Positions 17,116 to 26,310 of a DNA stretch of 64,000 nt are shown piece by piece. Every line of letters begins with the position of its first letter. Position 1 is the first letter of the stretch. The notes under the pieces are model-generated. The model saw nothing but the letters and a program-made list of their open reading frames with translations, had not been told where the DNA came from and searched no databases. This stretch comes from Lentzea tibetensis (GTDB lineage Bacteria; Actinomycetota; Actinomycetes; Mycobacteriales; Pseudonocardiaceae). The DNA is taken from NCBI RefSeq assembly GCF_007845675.1, contig NZ_VOBR01000006.1, positions 310,001 through 374,000 on the forward strand, given 5' to 3'. Position numbers and translations under genes: made by a program.

Positions 17116-17208
17116 GGTGACTCCTGCGGCTCGGTGACCTGCGATCCGCCGGAGTCGTACCGCGGGTCACGACGTCTGGTGGCACGTCCCCCGCGCAAGA
17201 TTGCCCAC

Positions 17209-17221
17209 ATCGGTTACCGAT
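17209..17221. promoter_or_regulatory. 13-bp palindromic operator-like site ATCGGTTACCGAT
   Basis: ATCGGT-T-ACCGAT is perfectly palindromic around a central base and lies 94 bp upstream of the ATP-grasp gene. The core and its right flank recur at 16019-16033. The repeat, the symmetry and the intergenic location support a binding site for a dimeric regulator. Which regulator is unknown. Confidence 0.5.
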
Positions 17222-17251
17222 TCGTTCCCGCCGCACCCGTGGGGCGCGGGC

Positions 17252-20200
17252 TCAGCCTCGCGCTTCGGGCGGCACGCCGACGATCCGGAACACCTCGTCG
17301 GCCTGCTCGCGGCAGGCCCGAGCCTCGTCCGCCCGGCCGACAGCGGCGTGGACGTCCGCCAACCTGACGAGCGCGCGGGCCTCCTCGACCTGGTAACCGA
17401 TGTCGGCCGCCAGGGCGCGTGCGCGCTCGTGCATCACGCGTGCCTCCGCGTGGTCGCCCTGTGCCCGGCGCAGGCGGCCGAGCAGGTTGTCGATGACGAC
17501 GCGCCGGATCGGGGGCCAGTGCGCCCTGTTGCCCGTCTGCGCGAGCGTGGCGAACCGACGGGCCTGCTCGACCCGGCCCAGCCGATGGGCCACCAGCGCC
17601 GACAGGGCGTGCACCAACGCCACGTCGCCGGGTGCGCCGAAGTCCTCGCAGAGGTCGCGAGCGGTGCGCAGCTGTTCGTCGGCCTTGTCGGCGGCACCCG
17701 CTCCGAGGTGGGCGAACGACAGGTCGGTGAGCGCGACGATCTCGTTCTTCCTGGCGCCGAGCTCGTGGTTCAGATCGCGAGCCCGTTCGGCCGCCTCGAC
17801 CGCCTCGGCGTGGCGGCCCCACTGCTCGTAGAGCGAGCTGAGGTTGACCAGCGACTCGGCCTCGGCCCGGTCGGCGGAGAGCTCCCGCTTGATGCGAATG
17901 GACTCCCGCAGCAGCGGAAAAGCGTCGGCGAACCGGCCGCAGGTGCTCATCAGCAGGCCGAGCACCCCGGTGTCCTTCGCGATTCCCCGCTGGTCGCCCA
18001 GCCGCATGGCGATGCTCAGCGCCTCCGACGCCGCCTCGATGCCCTCGGCGAACTGACCGAGGTTCCAGTGGGCGACCGCGCAGTTCGACAGGCTCAGGCG
18101 CAACAGCTCGGCATCACCGAGCCGACGTGACGAGATCACCGACAGCCGCGCCATCTCGGCGAACTCCGCGACCAGCCCCTCGACGTCCAGCTGGAAGACG
18201 ACGTTGCGGGCGAGCAGGGCCACGTGGCGGTCGAAGCCGTGGGCGTGGGCGACCGCGATGACGTCGCACAGGGTGACCAGCTCGCGGTCGAGCCACTTCC
18301 GCGCGGCGCCGCGGTTCGGCAGGTGCGGCAGGCCGGGGTCCTCGCCTGCGCTCTCCGCGGACAACCTCACCCGGCCGGGGAACAGCAGGTCGCAGGCGTG
18401 GTCGGTGGCGGCGACGTAGTAGTCGAACAATCGCTCGAACGCCGCCGAGGCGTCGCTCGCGTCGTCACCCGCCCCTTCGATCTGGTTGAGCCGGTTGACG
18501 AAGCTGCGCACCAGGTCGTGGAACGTGTAGTAACCGATCTCGTGCTGCTGCAACATGTGCGCGTCCAGCAGCACCTCGAGCACGCCCTCCGCCGTGTGCA
18601 GGGGCATGCCCAGCAGCGCCGACACCGAGTGGACGTCGATGTCGCGGCCGGGGTGCATGCCCAGCACGCGGAACGCCGTGCGGTGCCGCAGCCGGAGACC
18701 CTCGTAGGAGATCCTCAGCGTCAGGTCGACCCCGCGCTCCCCTGACCGGAGCTCGTCCAGGCGTCTGGACTCGTCGCTCATCCGGTCGGCCAGGTAGCCG
18801 ATCGGCCACCGCGGGCGGTTGCCGAGCCTGCTCAACGCGATCCGCATCGCCAGCGGCAGGTGACCGCACAGCTCGACGAGCTCGGCCACCGCCGCCGGCT
18901 CGGCCTCCGCGCGACGGCTGCCCAGCACCCTGGCGGCCATCGCGGCACCGTCTTCGCTGGTCATCGTTCCGAGGGACATCCAGTGCGCGCCGTCCAGGTC
19001 GATCAACCGCGTCCGGCTCGTGACCAGCACGAGCGACTCGGCGCTCAGCGGCAGGAGCGGCGACACCTGGGCGACGTCGATGGCGTTGTCCAGCAGGACC
19101 AGCAACCGGCTCTCCGCCGTCATCGTCCGCCAGAGCGCCTCCGGGTCGTCCGGCATCTGGTCCGCCTCCACGCCGAGCATGCCCAGCAGCATCGCCGCGG
19201 CAGCCTGGGACGACAGCGGTTTTCCGCCTGTGGTGTACCCGCGCAGGTTGAGGCAGAGCTGCCCGTCCGGATAGCGGTCGGCGAGCAGGTGCGCGGCGCG
19301 CACGGCCAATGACGTCTTCCCGACGCCGCCCATCCCGTCGATCGCGATGATGCGCGGGCCGGAGCCCGCCGCCGCGTCGAGATACCCGAGCAGGTCGTCC
19401 AGGTCGGCCTTGCGGCCGGTGAAGTCGGCGAGGTCGTGCAGCAGCGTGCGCGGCACCGCGGGCGATTCCGCGGTGCGCACGACTTCGGCCCCCATCGGCT
19501 CACGGGGAGCGGGCACCTCCAGTGAGGGATCGCTGCGCAGGATTCGTTCGTACAGCTCGGAAAGGGCGCTGCACGGGGAGATGCCGAGCTCGTCGGCGAG
19601 CAACGCGCCGAGCCGGCGGTACTCCTCCAGGGCGTCCGCCTGCCTTCCCGAGCGGTACAGGGCGACCATCAGCTGGCCCCGGAGCTTCTCCCGCAGCGGG
19701 TGGGCCGAGATGTGCTCGCGCAGCTCGCCGACCAGTTCGCTGGAGTCGCCGCGGGCCAGGCGCAGCTCGGTGAGCTGCTCGACCGCGTCCAGGTAGCGTT
19801 CCTGCAGCGCGGCATCCGCGGCCCTGATCGCCGGCCCGCCGCCACCGGCGAGCACGGATCCGCGCCGCAGCGCGAGCGCGCCCTTCAGGTGCGTCACGGC
19901 CTCCTCCCACCTCTGGTCCGACGACGCCCGCCTGGCCTCGTCCAGCAGGTTCAGGAAGACGTTCAGGTCCACCTGCTCCGCGGGCAGCACAGCGCGGTAG
20001 CCCGGTCCCTCGGTCAGGATGATCTCGCCGCCCGCGGGGATGAGCTGACGCAACCGGGCCACCGCCTTGCGCACCTGGTGCGTCGCGGTGGCGGGTGGCT
20101 CCTCGTCCCACACGGAGTCGACCAGCTGGGAAACGCTGAGCACGTGCCCGGACTCGAGCAGCAGAGCGGTCATCACCCGCTCCTGGACGGCACCGCCGAG

Positions 20201-20290
20201 GTGGATGCGGCGCTCGCCGGACCAGCACTCCAGTGAACCCAGAACGTTGATCCGGAGGTTCTGCTCCTGCCACGACGGTGGATCACTCAT
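17252..20290 (-). CDS. AfsR-type regulator: SARP domain, NB-ARC ATPase, TPR repeats
   Basis: 1012 residues. An OmpR-like DNA-binding domain spans about 12-105 and a transcriptional activation domain about 110-255 (ALLADELGISPCSALSELY). An NB-ARC/AAA-type ATPase follows with Walker A GMGGVGKT near 320 and Walker B RLLVLLDNA near 400. Tetratricopeptide repeats fill about 700-1000. This is the AfsR architecture; such proteins couple nucleotide or partner sensing to activation of secondary metabolism. It is the most upstream minus-strand gene before the terminator at 20420-20447, so it probably marks the edge of the polyketide cluster. The start codon has only a weak ribosome site (AAAGG, 12 bases away), so the start is less certain than the domain call. 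Confidence 0.9.
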   Translation of the reverse strand: MSDPPSWQEQNLRINVLGSLECWSGERRIHLGGAVQERVMTALLLESGHVLSVSQLVDSVWDEEPPATATHQVRKAVARLRQLIPAGGEIILTEGPGYRAVLPAEQVDLNVFLNLLDEARRASSDQRWEEAVTHLKGALALRRGSVLAGGGGPAIRAADAALQERYLDAVEQLTELRLARGDSSELVGELREHISAHPLREKLRGQLMVALYRSGRQADALEEYRRLGALLADELGISPCSALSELYERILRSDPSLEVPAPREPMGAEVVRTAESPAVPRTLLHDLADFTGRKADLDDLLGYLDAAAGSGPRIIAIDGMGGVGKTSLAVRAAHLLADRYPDGQLCLNLRGYTTGGKPLSSQAAAAMLLGMLGVEADQMPDDPEALWRTMTAESRLLVLLDNAIDVAQVSPLLPLSAESLVLVTSRTRLIDLDGAHWMSLGTMTSEDGAAMAARVLGSRRAEAEPAAVAELVELCGHLPLAMRIALSRLGNRPRWPIGYLADRMSDESRRLDELRSGERGVDLTLRISYEGLRLRHRTAFRVLGMHPGRDIDVHSVSALLGMPLHTAEGVLEVLLDAHMLQQHEIGYYTFHDLVRSFVNRLNQIEGAGDDASDASAAFERLFDYYVAATDHACDLLFPGRVRLSAESAGEDPGLPHLPNRGAARKWLDRELVTLCDVIAVAHAHGFDRHVALLARNVVFQLDVEGLVAEFAEMARLSVISSRRLGDAELLRLSLSNCAVAHWNLGQFAEGIEAASEALSIAMRLGDQRGIAKDTGVLGLLMSTCGRFADAFPLLRESIRIKRELSADRAEAESLVNLSSLYEQWGRHAEAVEAAERARDLNHELGARKNEIVALTDLSFAHLGAGAADKADEQLRTARDLCEDFGAPGDVALVHALSALVAHRLGRVEQARRFATLAQTGNRAHWPPIRRVVIDNLLGRLRRAQGDHAEARVMHERARALAADIGYQVEEARALVRLADVHAAVGRADEARACREQADEVFRIVGVPPEARG

Positions 20291-20300
20291 CAGATGCCGA

Positions 20301-20317
20301 CACCTTTCGGCGCCGGA
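20301..20317. promoter_or_regulatory. palindrome-containing motif upstream of the AfsR-type gene
   Basis: CGGCGCCG at 20308-20315 is palindromic. On the minus strand the segment reads CCGGCGCCGAAAGGTGT. The plus strand at 15682-15700 reads CCGGCGCCGGAAAGGTGT, differing by one inserted G. Both copies lie directly upstream of SARP-domain regulators. Confidence 0.4.
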
Positions 20318-20419
20318 TCACGGGACCGTCCCGTCGGATGTGGTGGCACCACCAATGAGCTACCCGGGTCCGCGCTACCGCAAATCCCGAAAACGCGAGA
20401 AGTCACCAATCAAGACACA

Positions 20420-20447
20420 GCTCCCGCCCGGACGGACGGGCGGGAGC
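20420..20447 (-). terminator. GC-rich hairpin after the acyl-CoA ligase gene
   Basis: GCTCCCGCCCG and CGGGCGGGAGC form a perfect 11-bp stem around a 6-base loop. It lies about 125 bp past the stop of the ligase gene and 130 bp before the AfsR-type gene, both on the minus strand. The U-tract is weak, as is usual in actinomycetes. It separates the polyketide cluster from the preceding operon. The remaining sequence at 20291-20571 shows nothing else recognisable. Confidence 0.7.
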
Positions 20448-20571
20448 CAAATGAAAAACTTCCTAACTCACATGGTCAGCACCGGAATCACCGCACCTCA
20501 TACCAGCACTGGTCACACGAAACTCTGGACAATTCACCAGTGTCGAGGCAATGCAAGCTGTTGGAACCATG

Positions 20572-22341
20572 TCAGTTGTAGAGGTCGTCGTACAGCGACG
20601 CGTGGAGCTTGTGCACCACGTTGCGCTTCACCTTCAGCGTCGGGGTCAGCTCCCCGTCGTCCTGCGACAGGTCCCGCCCCAGGATGCGGAACTTCTTGAC
20701 CTGTGACACCGAGGCGAAATGCGAGTTGGCCTCATCCACGACCGACTGGACGAGCTCCTTCACCTCGGGATGCGAAGCCAGCACGTCGACATCAGAAGGC
20801 AAGCCGCGGGAAACGGCCCACGGCACGATCTCCTCGGCGTCCAGCGTGATCAGCGCGACCAGGTAGGGACGGCGGTCGCCGAACAGGATCGCGTGCGAGA
20901 TCCAGCGGGACTGGCGCAGCGCGTTCTCCACGTTGGCCGGCGCGATGTTCTTGCCGCCCGCGGTGATGATGATGTCCTTCTTGCGGCCGGTGATCGTGAC
21001 GAAGTCGTCGGCGTCGATCGCACCGAGGTCGCCGGTGTGCAGCCAGCCGTTCACAATGGTGTCCGCGGTGGCCGACGGGTTGTTCCAGTAGCCCGCGAAG
21101 ATGTGCGGGCCGCGGAGCAGGATCTCGCCGTCCTCGCCCAGTGAGACCTCGGTGCCGCCTGGACCGAACGTGCCGACCGAGCCGATGCGGAAGTTGGTCA
21201 GGGTGTTGATGGTGCCGATGGCGGTCGATTCGGTCATGCCGTAGCCCTCGAGCACGGGCACGCCCGCCGCGTGGAAGAACTCCAGCACCTCGGGCGAGAT
21301 CGGGGCCGCGCCCGAGATCGCCTGGACCAGCGAGCCGCCGAAGATGCCGCGGACGCGTGCGAACGTCGCGTCGACGGGCACGAACGCCTCGGCGAGCGCC
21401 GGCGGCACAGGCTCATTCGCGGCTTGCAGCGCACGCACCTTCAGGCCCAGCTGGACCGCGCCCGCCAGTTGCTCCGGAGGGATGCCGGCCGTCGCCACCG
21501 TGTAGATCTTCTCGAAGATGCGCGGCACCGAGGGCAGGAACGTCGGCTTGACTTCGGCGAGCTCGGGCACGATCGCCTTCATGTCGCCGCCGAAGAAGGC
21601 CAGGCAGCCGCCCGCGTACGTCGCGGCGAACTGAACGATCTGGGCGAAGACGTGGGCCAGGGGCAGGAACAGATAAGTGACGCCCTCCATCGCCTCGATC
21701 GACACCTCTTCGCACAGGCGGCACAGTGCGATCCAGTTGCCGGAGGTCAGCACGCAGCCCTTGGGCGGGCCGGTGGTGCCGGAGGTGTAGATGATCAGGG
21801 ACGGGTCGTCGGCCTTGATGCCCGCGCGGCGGGTGTCCAGCTCGTCGGACAGAGGCGCCGTGCGGCCGGTGTCCATGACCTCGGCCAGGGTGGTGCGGGA
21901 GCCCGCGGGGTCGATGACCACGACCAGGCGCAGGGAGGGCAGCGACACCGACTCGACCTTCAGCGCCTGCGACTCGTCCTCGCAGACGATGAAGGACGCG
22001 CCGGAGTCGCTGGCCACCCAGGCGATCTCCTCGGGCGTGCTGCTCGGGTAGATCGGCACCACGATGCCGCCCGCCGCCAGGACGGCCAGCTCCACGGCCA
22101 GCCATTCCCAGCGGGTGTTGGCGAGGATGCAGACGCGGTCGCCCGCGTGCAGGCCCGCGTGGACGAAGCCGGAAGCCAGCTCGCGCACGGTTTCCGCCAC
22201 GTCCACGAAGGACCGCGACTGCCAGGTGCCGTCCTGCTTGAACCTCCACGCCTCCCGGTCGCCGAACACCTGCTCGGCGAGGAACGGGAGGTCCGCGATT
22301 CTGCGGACGGTCTTGACGGAACTGACGACACCGGCGGTCAT
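20572..22341 (-). CDS. long-chain acyl-CoA synthetase (AMP-forming)
   Basis: 589 residues of the adenylate-forming (ANL) superfamily, FAA1/long-chain subgroup. The phosphate-binding motif is YTSGTTGPPKG near 185-195, followed by LPLAHVFAQ, GYGMTEST near 358-365, GWLHTGDLGAID near 432-443 and the hinge/catalytic stretch KKDIIITAGGKNIAP near 450-464. It activates a carboxylic acid to the acyl-adenylate and then the CoA thioester; the chain-length preference cannot be read from the sequence. It is the last gene of an operon, 22 bp after the molybdopterin oxidoreductase. It lies outside the polyketide operon, so a link to that pathway is not supported. Confidence 0.92.
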   Translation of the reverse strand: MTAGVVSSVKTVRRIADLPFLAEQVFGDREAWRFKQDGTWQSRSFVDVAETVRELASGFVHAGLHAGDRVCILANTRWEWLAVELAVLAAGGIVVPIYPSSTPEEIAWVASDSGASFIVCEDESQALKVESVSLPSLRLVVVIDPAGSRTTLAEVMDTGRTAPLSDELDTRRAGIKADDPSLIIYTSGTTGPPKGCVLTSGNWIALCRLCEEVSIEAMEGVTYLFLPLAHVFAQIVQFAATYAGGCLAFFGGDMKAIVPELAEVKPTFLPSVPRIFEKIYTVATAGIPPEQLAGAVQLGLKVRALQAANEPVPPALAEAFVPVDATFARVRGIFGGSLVQAISGAAPISPEVLEFFHAAGVPVLEGYGMTESTAIGTINTLTNFRIGSVGTFGPGGTEVSLGEDGEILLRGPHIFAGYWNNPSATADTIVNGWLHTGDLGAIDADDFVTITGRKKDIIITAGGKNIAPANVENALRQSRWISHAILFGDRRPYLVALITLDAEEIVPWAVSRGLPSDVDVLASHPEVKELVQSVVDEANSHFASVSQVKKFRILGRDLSQDDGELTPTLKVKRNVVHKLHASLYDDLYN

Positions 22342-22363
22342 GGCGGCTCCTCGTGAACGTGAA

Positions 22364-24502
22364 TCAGGCGGGCATGACCTGCACTCGGATGCCGTTCAGC
22401 ACGGCGGTTCCGGAGAGCGGGTCCAGACGGAGGTCGTCGGTGATGAGGTTGACGTTCACGCCGGCGTGCTCGCGTGCGACGGTCAACCGCGTGCCCGGCT
22501 GGTCGTGACCCCATCCGTGCGGCATGCTCACCACGCCGCGCGAGATGTCGTCGGTCACCTCGACGGTGACCTCGACCTTCCCCACGCGGGAGGTGACCTG
22601 TGCCGCTCCGCCGTCGACCAGGCCGAGGCGGGAGGCGTCATCGGTGTTGACCAGCAGGGTGCACAGCTGCTTGCCCTTGACCAGGCTCGGCACGTTGTGC
22701 ATCCAGGAGTTGTTGGTGCGCAGGTGGCGGCGGCCGACGAGGACCATGCCCTCCTCCACAGTGGACAGACCGGCCAGCACGCGCGGGATGTCGGCCGCGA
22801 TGAACGCGGGCGCCAGCTCGATCTTGCCGGACGGCGTGCGCAGGATCTCCGGGATCCGCTCGCACAGCGGGCCGAGGTCGATGCCGTGCGGGTTGTCCAG
22901 CAGCTGCTGCAGAGAAACGCCGTACGCGCCGGTGCGCAGCTTGAAGTCGAGCAGGCGCTCCTCGCGGGTGATGCCGTCGAGCTCGAAGGAGGTGCCCGCC
23001 TTCTCCTGCAACGAAGCCAGCTGGAACGCCGCGATCGCGTCCAGGTCGGCTGCGGGGCCCATGCCCAGCAGGATCGTGGTGAGGCGGAAGAAGATGTCCG
23101 TCTCGTCGAGCCTGCCCTGCTCCAGCGGAATCACGGCGCGCGAGTACTTCGCGACGTTGCGCACCGCGTTGTTGAAGAACGCCAGGTCGTAGTGGTCACG
23201 ACGGGAAGGAGGCGGTGGCGGCAGGATCACGTCCGCGTGCCGCGTCGTCTCGTTCAGGTACGGATCGACCGAGACCATGAACTCCAAAGAGGACAGTGCC
23301 TCGTTCAGGCGCGCGGAGTTGGGCACGGACAGCGCCGGGTTGCCGCCGACGGTGATCAGCGCGCGGACCTGCCCCTCCCCCGGCGTCTCGATCTCGTCGG
23401 CCATCGTGACGGCCGGGAGCTCGCCCATGATCTCGGGGTAGCCGCGCACACGGCTCGTCCAGCGGCCCGTCTCGAAGCCCGAACCGGTGCCGCGCCCGCG
23501 CTTCGAGTGCACCGGCAGCGGGAACATCATGCCGCCGGGGCTGTCCAGGTTGCCGGTCAGCGCGTTCAGCACGTCGACGGCCCAGCTGCCGACGGTGCCG
23601 TAGTCCACGGTGGTCGTGCCGATCCGGCCGTACACCGCGGCACGCGGCGCGGCGGCGATCCGCTGCGCCAGCGAACGAATCGTCTCGGCCGGGATGCCGC
23701 ACCGAGCCGACACCGCGTCCGGGCTGAAGTCCGCGACCAGCGCGCGCACCTCGTCGACACCGGCGACGTGCTCCTCGAGCCGGCCGAGTGAGACCAGCGA
23801 CGACGCGAACACCTCGTGGATCAGCGCCAGCAGCAGGAACACGTCCGTGCCCGGCTGGATCGGCACGTGCTCGTCAGCGGCCGCCGCGGTCCGCGAACGG
23901 CGCGGGTCGACGACGACGAACGAGCCGCCGCGCTTCTGCAACGCCTTCAGCCTGCCGGGCGCGTCCGGCACGGTCCACAGGCTTCCGTTGGAGGAGAACG
24001 GGTCCGCGCCGAGGATGAGCATGAAGTCGGTGCGGTCGATGTCCGGCACCGGGATCGAGAAGATGCTGCCGTACATGTACCCGCACGACACGTGCTTCGG
24101 CATCTGGTCGACGGTCGACGCGGTGAACACGTTGCGCGACCGGAGAGCCTTGCGCAGCGGACCGGCGTACAGGCCGCCCGCCAGCGAGTGCACCACCGGG
24201 TTGCCCAGGTAGATGGCGATCTGGTTGCGGTCGGCGTAGGAGTTCAGCTTCTCGTCGACGATGCGGAACGCCTCGTCCCACGACACCGGCACGAACTCGC
24301 CGTCGCGCTTGACGACCGGCCCGGCGAGCCGGTCCGGGTCCGCGTCGAGCTGGCCGAGCGAGGCACCCTTGGGGCAGATGAAGCCCTTGCTGAACTCGTC
24401 CTGCCGGTCGCCGCGCACGCGAGTGATGCGGTCGTCCTCGATGGTGAGCTCGAGCCCGCAGGTCGCCTCACACAGTGGGCAGGTCGTGTATTCGGTCCTC
24501 AT
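22364..24502 (-). CDS. molybdopterin-dependent oxidoreductase with 4Fe-4S site
   Basis: 712 residues. The N-terminus carries the 4Fe-4S cysteines CPLCEATC...FICPKG typical of the formate dehydrogenase / DMSO reductase family. It continues with family motifs such as VSWDEAF (about 73-79), LGADPFSSNGSLW (about 166-178) and VVVDPRRS (about 198-205). The C-terminal molybdopterin-dinucleotide domain includes NNSWMHNVPSLVKG and MPHGWGHD. Cys in HVSCGYMYGS near 146 could be the Mo ligand. No twin-arginine signal is visible, so it is probably cytoplasmic. It lies between a quinone-oxidoreductase-like gene (10 bp upstream) and an acyl-CoA ligase (22 bp downstream). Substrate unknown; family certain, function open. 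Confidence 0.88.
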   Translation of the reverse strand: MRTEYTTCPLCEATCGLELTIEDDRITRVRGDRQDEFSKGFICPKGASLGQLDADPDRLAGPVVKRDGEFVPVSWDEAFRIVDEKLNSYADRNQIAIYLGNPVVHSLAGGLYAGPLRKALRSRNVFTASTVDQMPKHVSCGYMYGSIFSIPVPDIDRTDFMLILGADPFSSNGSLWTVPDAPGRLKALQKRGGSFVVVDPRRSRTAAAADEHVPIQPGTDVFLLLALIHEVFASSLVSLGRLEEHVAGVDEVRALVADFSPDAVSARCGIPAETIRSLAQRIAAAPRAAVYGRIGTTTVDYGTVGSWAVDVLNALTGNLDSPGGMMFPLPVHSKRGRGTGSGFETGRWTSRVRGYPEIMGELPAVTMADEIETPGEGQVRALITVGGNPALSVPNSARLNEALSSLEFMVSVDPYLNETTRHADVILPPPPPSRRDHYDLAFFNNAVRNVAKYSRAVIPLEQGRLDETDIFFRLTTILLGMGPAADLDAIAAFQLASLQEKAGTSFELDGITREERLLDFKLRTGAYGVSLQQLLDNPHGIDLGPLCERIPEILRTPSGKIELAPAFIAADIPRVLAGLSTVEEGMVLVGRRHLRTNNSWMHNVPSLVKGKQLCTLLVNTDDASRLGLVDGGAAQVTSRVGKVEVTVEVTDDISRGVVSMPHGWGHDQPGTRLTVAREHAGVNVNLITDDLRLDPLSGTAVLNGIRVQVMPA

Positions 24503-24512
24503 GCTTCCCCTC

Positions 24513-25268
24513 TTACCGGCTGGCTTCTTTCAACGAGTAGTCGTCGTCCACCAGAGGACGCAATCGCCCAGCCGAGGTCAACCCGAACAGCTCACTGAGT
24601 GCACGGGCGATCATGTCCGGCCGTTCGAGGCAGTGCGCGAACCAGAATCCGATGACAGCGCGCGAGCCCGCGTGCAGTCGTTTCAGCTCAACGGACTCGC
24701 ACTGGTCGGCACCGTGGCAGACGACCCGGCCGAACGGGGCGACGGCGTCCAATGACGGTCCGAACATGCCACCTGGATCGAGTACGACGTCAACCGGCCG
24801 CCCGTCGTTGGCCTCGACGAGCCGCGCGGCCAGGTCCTCGTGGCACGCTTCGACGGCCACGTCGGCGCCGAGCTTCACGGCCCGGCGGCGGCGCAGCTGC
24901 GACGTCTCGGTCGCGATGACCTTGCCCGCGCCGAACGACCGCGCCAGCTGCACGGCGAGCGACCCGACGCCGCCCATGGCGTCGTGCACCACGATCGTCT
25001 CGTCCGGCCGCAGGTGGGCGCACGTGCGCAGCAGGTGCCAGGCGGTCGTGCCGTCGCGCACCAGCGTCAGCGCCTGACCGTCCGTTATCCCGCCCGAAAC
25101 CGGGAAGACCAGACGCTCCGATACGGTGACCGTCGCGTCGTCAGGGGTGTCCAGGGCGAGCGCCACCACCCGGCGGCCGTCCTCGGTGGTGCCGACGACC
25201 TCGGTCCCTCCGGATCGGCTGACGCGGATGGTCTCGTGACCGTTCCCCTGGCCTGTGCGCATGGTCAC
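24513..25268 (-). CDS. shortened quinone oxidoreductase / MDR-family protein
   Basis: 251 residues with the Rossmann core of zinc-independent medium-chain reductases: AMGGVGSLAVQLA near 94-106, then KLGADVAVEA and VDVVLDPGG. Relatives are normally about 320 residues. Here most of the N-terminal GroES-like substrate domain is missing. The chain also ends at PLVDDDYSLKEASR, where family members usually continue some 25 residues. It may be a decaying gene or a specialised short form. It starts the operon with the molybdopterin oxidoreductase and acyl-CoA ligase. Its start lies 82 bp from the divergent MASE1 gene. Confidence 0.75.
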   Translation of the reverse strand: MTMRTGQGNGHETIRVSRSGGTEVVGTTEDGRRVVALALDTPDDATVTVSERLVFPVSGGITDGQALTLVRDGTTAWHLLRTCAHLRPDETIVVHDAMGGVGSLAVQLARSFGAGKVIATETSQLRRRRAVKLGADVAVEACHEDLAARLVEANDGRPVDVVLDPGGMFGPSLDAVAPFGRVVCHGADQCESVELKRLHAGSRAVIGFWFAHCLERPDMIARALSELFGLTSAGRLRPLVDDDYSLKEASR

Positions 25269-25350
25269 ATCGAACGTCCAGGTGAGTACCGGTCAGTAGT
25301 GCGGCTTCCACGACAACTAACGATGGCGAGCCGCTGAACGCAGGAGCAGC

Positions 25351-26310
25351 ATGAGATCGGTGAACGCCGGAGTACGCACCGCACTCACGGTCCTGGCGGT
25401 GGCCGCCGCCTACTACGCGACCGCACAGGTGGGGCTGGTGCTCGCCCTCGTGCGCGGACAGGTCACCCCGTTGTGGCTGCCGACCGGCATCTCGCTGGCC
25501 GCGTTGCTGCTCGCGGGCGGCCGCATGTGGCCGGGCATCGCGCTCGGCGCGTTCTGCGTCAACATCGGCCTCGGGCCGAACCTGCTGAGCGTCCTGCTCA
25601 TCACCGCGGGCAACACCCTGGCGCCGTTCGTCGCATATCTGCTGCTCAGACGGGTCGGCTTCCGGATCGAGCTGGACCGGCTGCGGGACGCGCTGGCGCT
25701 GGTGTTCGTCGGCGCGTTCGGCGGGATGGCGGTCAGCGCGACCATGGGCGTCACGTCGCTGAAGGTCGCCGGGGCGCTGCCGTGGAGCGAGTACCCGGCG
25801 GCGTGGTCGGTGTGGTGGACCGGTGACGCGATGGGTGTCCTGGTGTTCGCGCCGCTGCTGCTGACGTTGCGCCACAGCTGGCGGATCCAGCGCCGTCGCG
25901 TGGCCGAGGCGGTGCTGCTGCTGACCGCGACGATCGGTCTCACGATGTTCGTGACGTCGACGCAGCTGCGGCTGCTGTTCCTGGTGTTCCCGCTGCTGAT
26001 CTGGGCCGCGCTGCGCTTCCAGCACGCGGGGGCGGCGCCGTGCGCGCTGATCGTGTCGACGATCGCCGTGCTGACGGCATCGGACGGCTACTTCGCGCCG
26101 AACGCGAGCGTGCTCACGACCATGATCGTGCTGCAGCTGTTCAACGGCAGCATCGCGCTGACCGGGTTGCTGCTGTCCGCGATCACCAGTGAGCGCAACG
26201 AGGCGCGGCGCGCCATCGAGCACGCCTGCGAGCAGCTCGCGGACACGGTGGCGCGCTACCAGGGCAAGGACGTTCGGACGAGCCTCGGCCGGGTCGTCCC
26301 ACCTACCTAA
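25351..26310 (+). CDS. MASE1-domain integral membrane protein
   Basis: 319 residues, mostly hydrophobic, with about eight predicted membrane segments. MASE1 features are WLPTGISLAALLLAG, the PGI..GAFCVNI region, and the W..WW.GDAMGVLVFAPLLL stretch near 150-170. MASE1 is a membrane sensor domain usually fused to histidine kinase, GGDEF or EAL output domains. None is present here; the C-terminus is only a short hydrophilic helix (ITSERNEARRAIEHACEQL). Stand-alone MASE1 proteins are common in actinomycetes, with unknown ligand. GGAG precedes the ATG. The stop overlaps the stop of the convergent LuxR-type gene. Confidence 0.88.
   Translation: MRSVNAGVRTALTVLAVAAAYYATAQVGLVLALVRGQVTPLWLPTGISLAALLLAGGRMWPGIALGAFCVNIGLGPNLLSVLLITAGNTLAPFVAYLLLRRVGFRIELDRLRDALALVFVGAFGGMAVSATMGVTSLKVAGALPWSEYPAAWSVWWTGDAMGVLVFAPLLLTLRHSWRIQRRRVAEAVLLLTATIGLTMFVTSTQLRLLFLVFPLLIWAALRFQHAGAAPCALIVSTIAVLTASDGYFAPNASVLTTMIVLQLFNGSIALTGLLLSAITSERNEARRAIEHACEQLADTVARYQGKDVRTSLGRVVPPT

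Noticed and set aside
20572-22341. Acyl-CoA ligase as starter-unit loader of the polyketide cluster
   Set aside because: A terminator and the AfsR-type gene separate it from the PKS operon. It is cotranscribed with a molybdopterin oxidoreductase, and the starter is explained by the amidotransferase and ACP.
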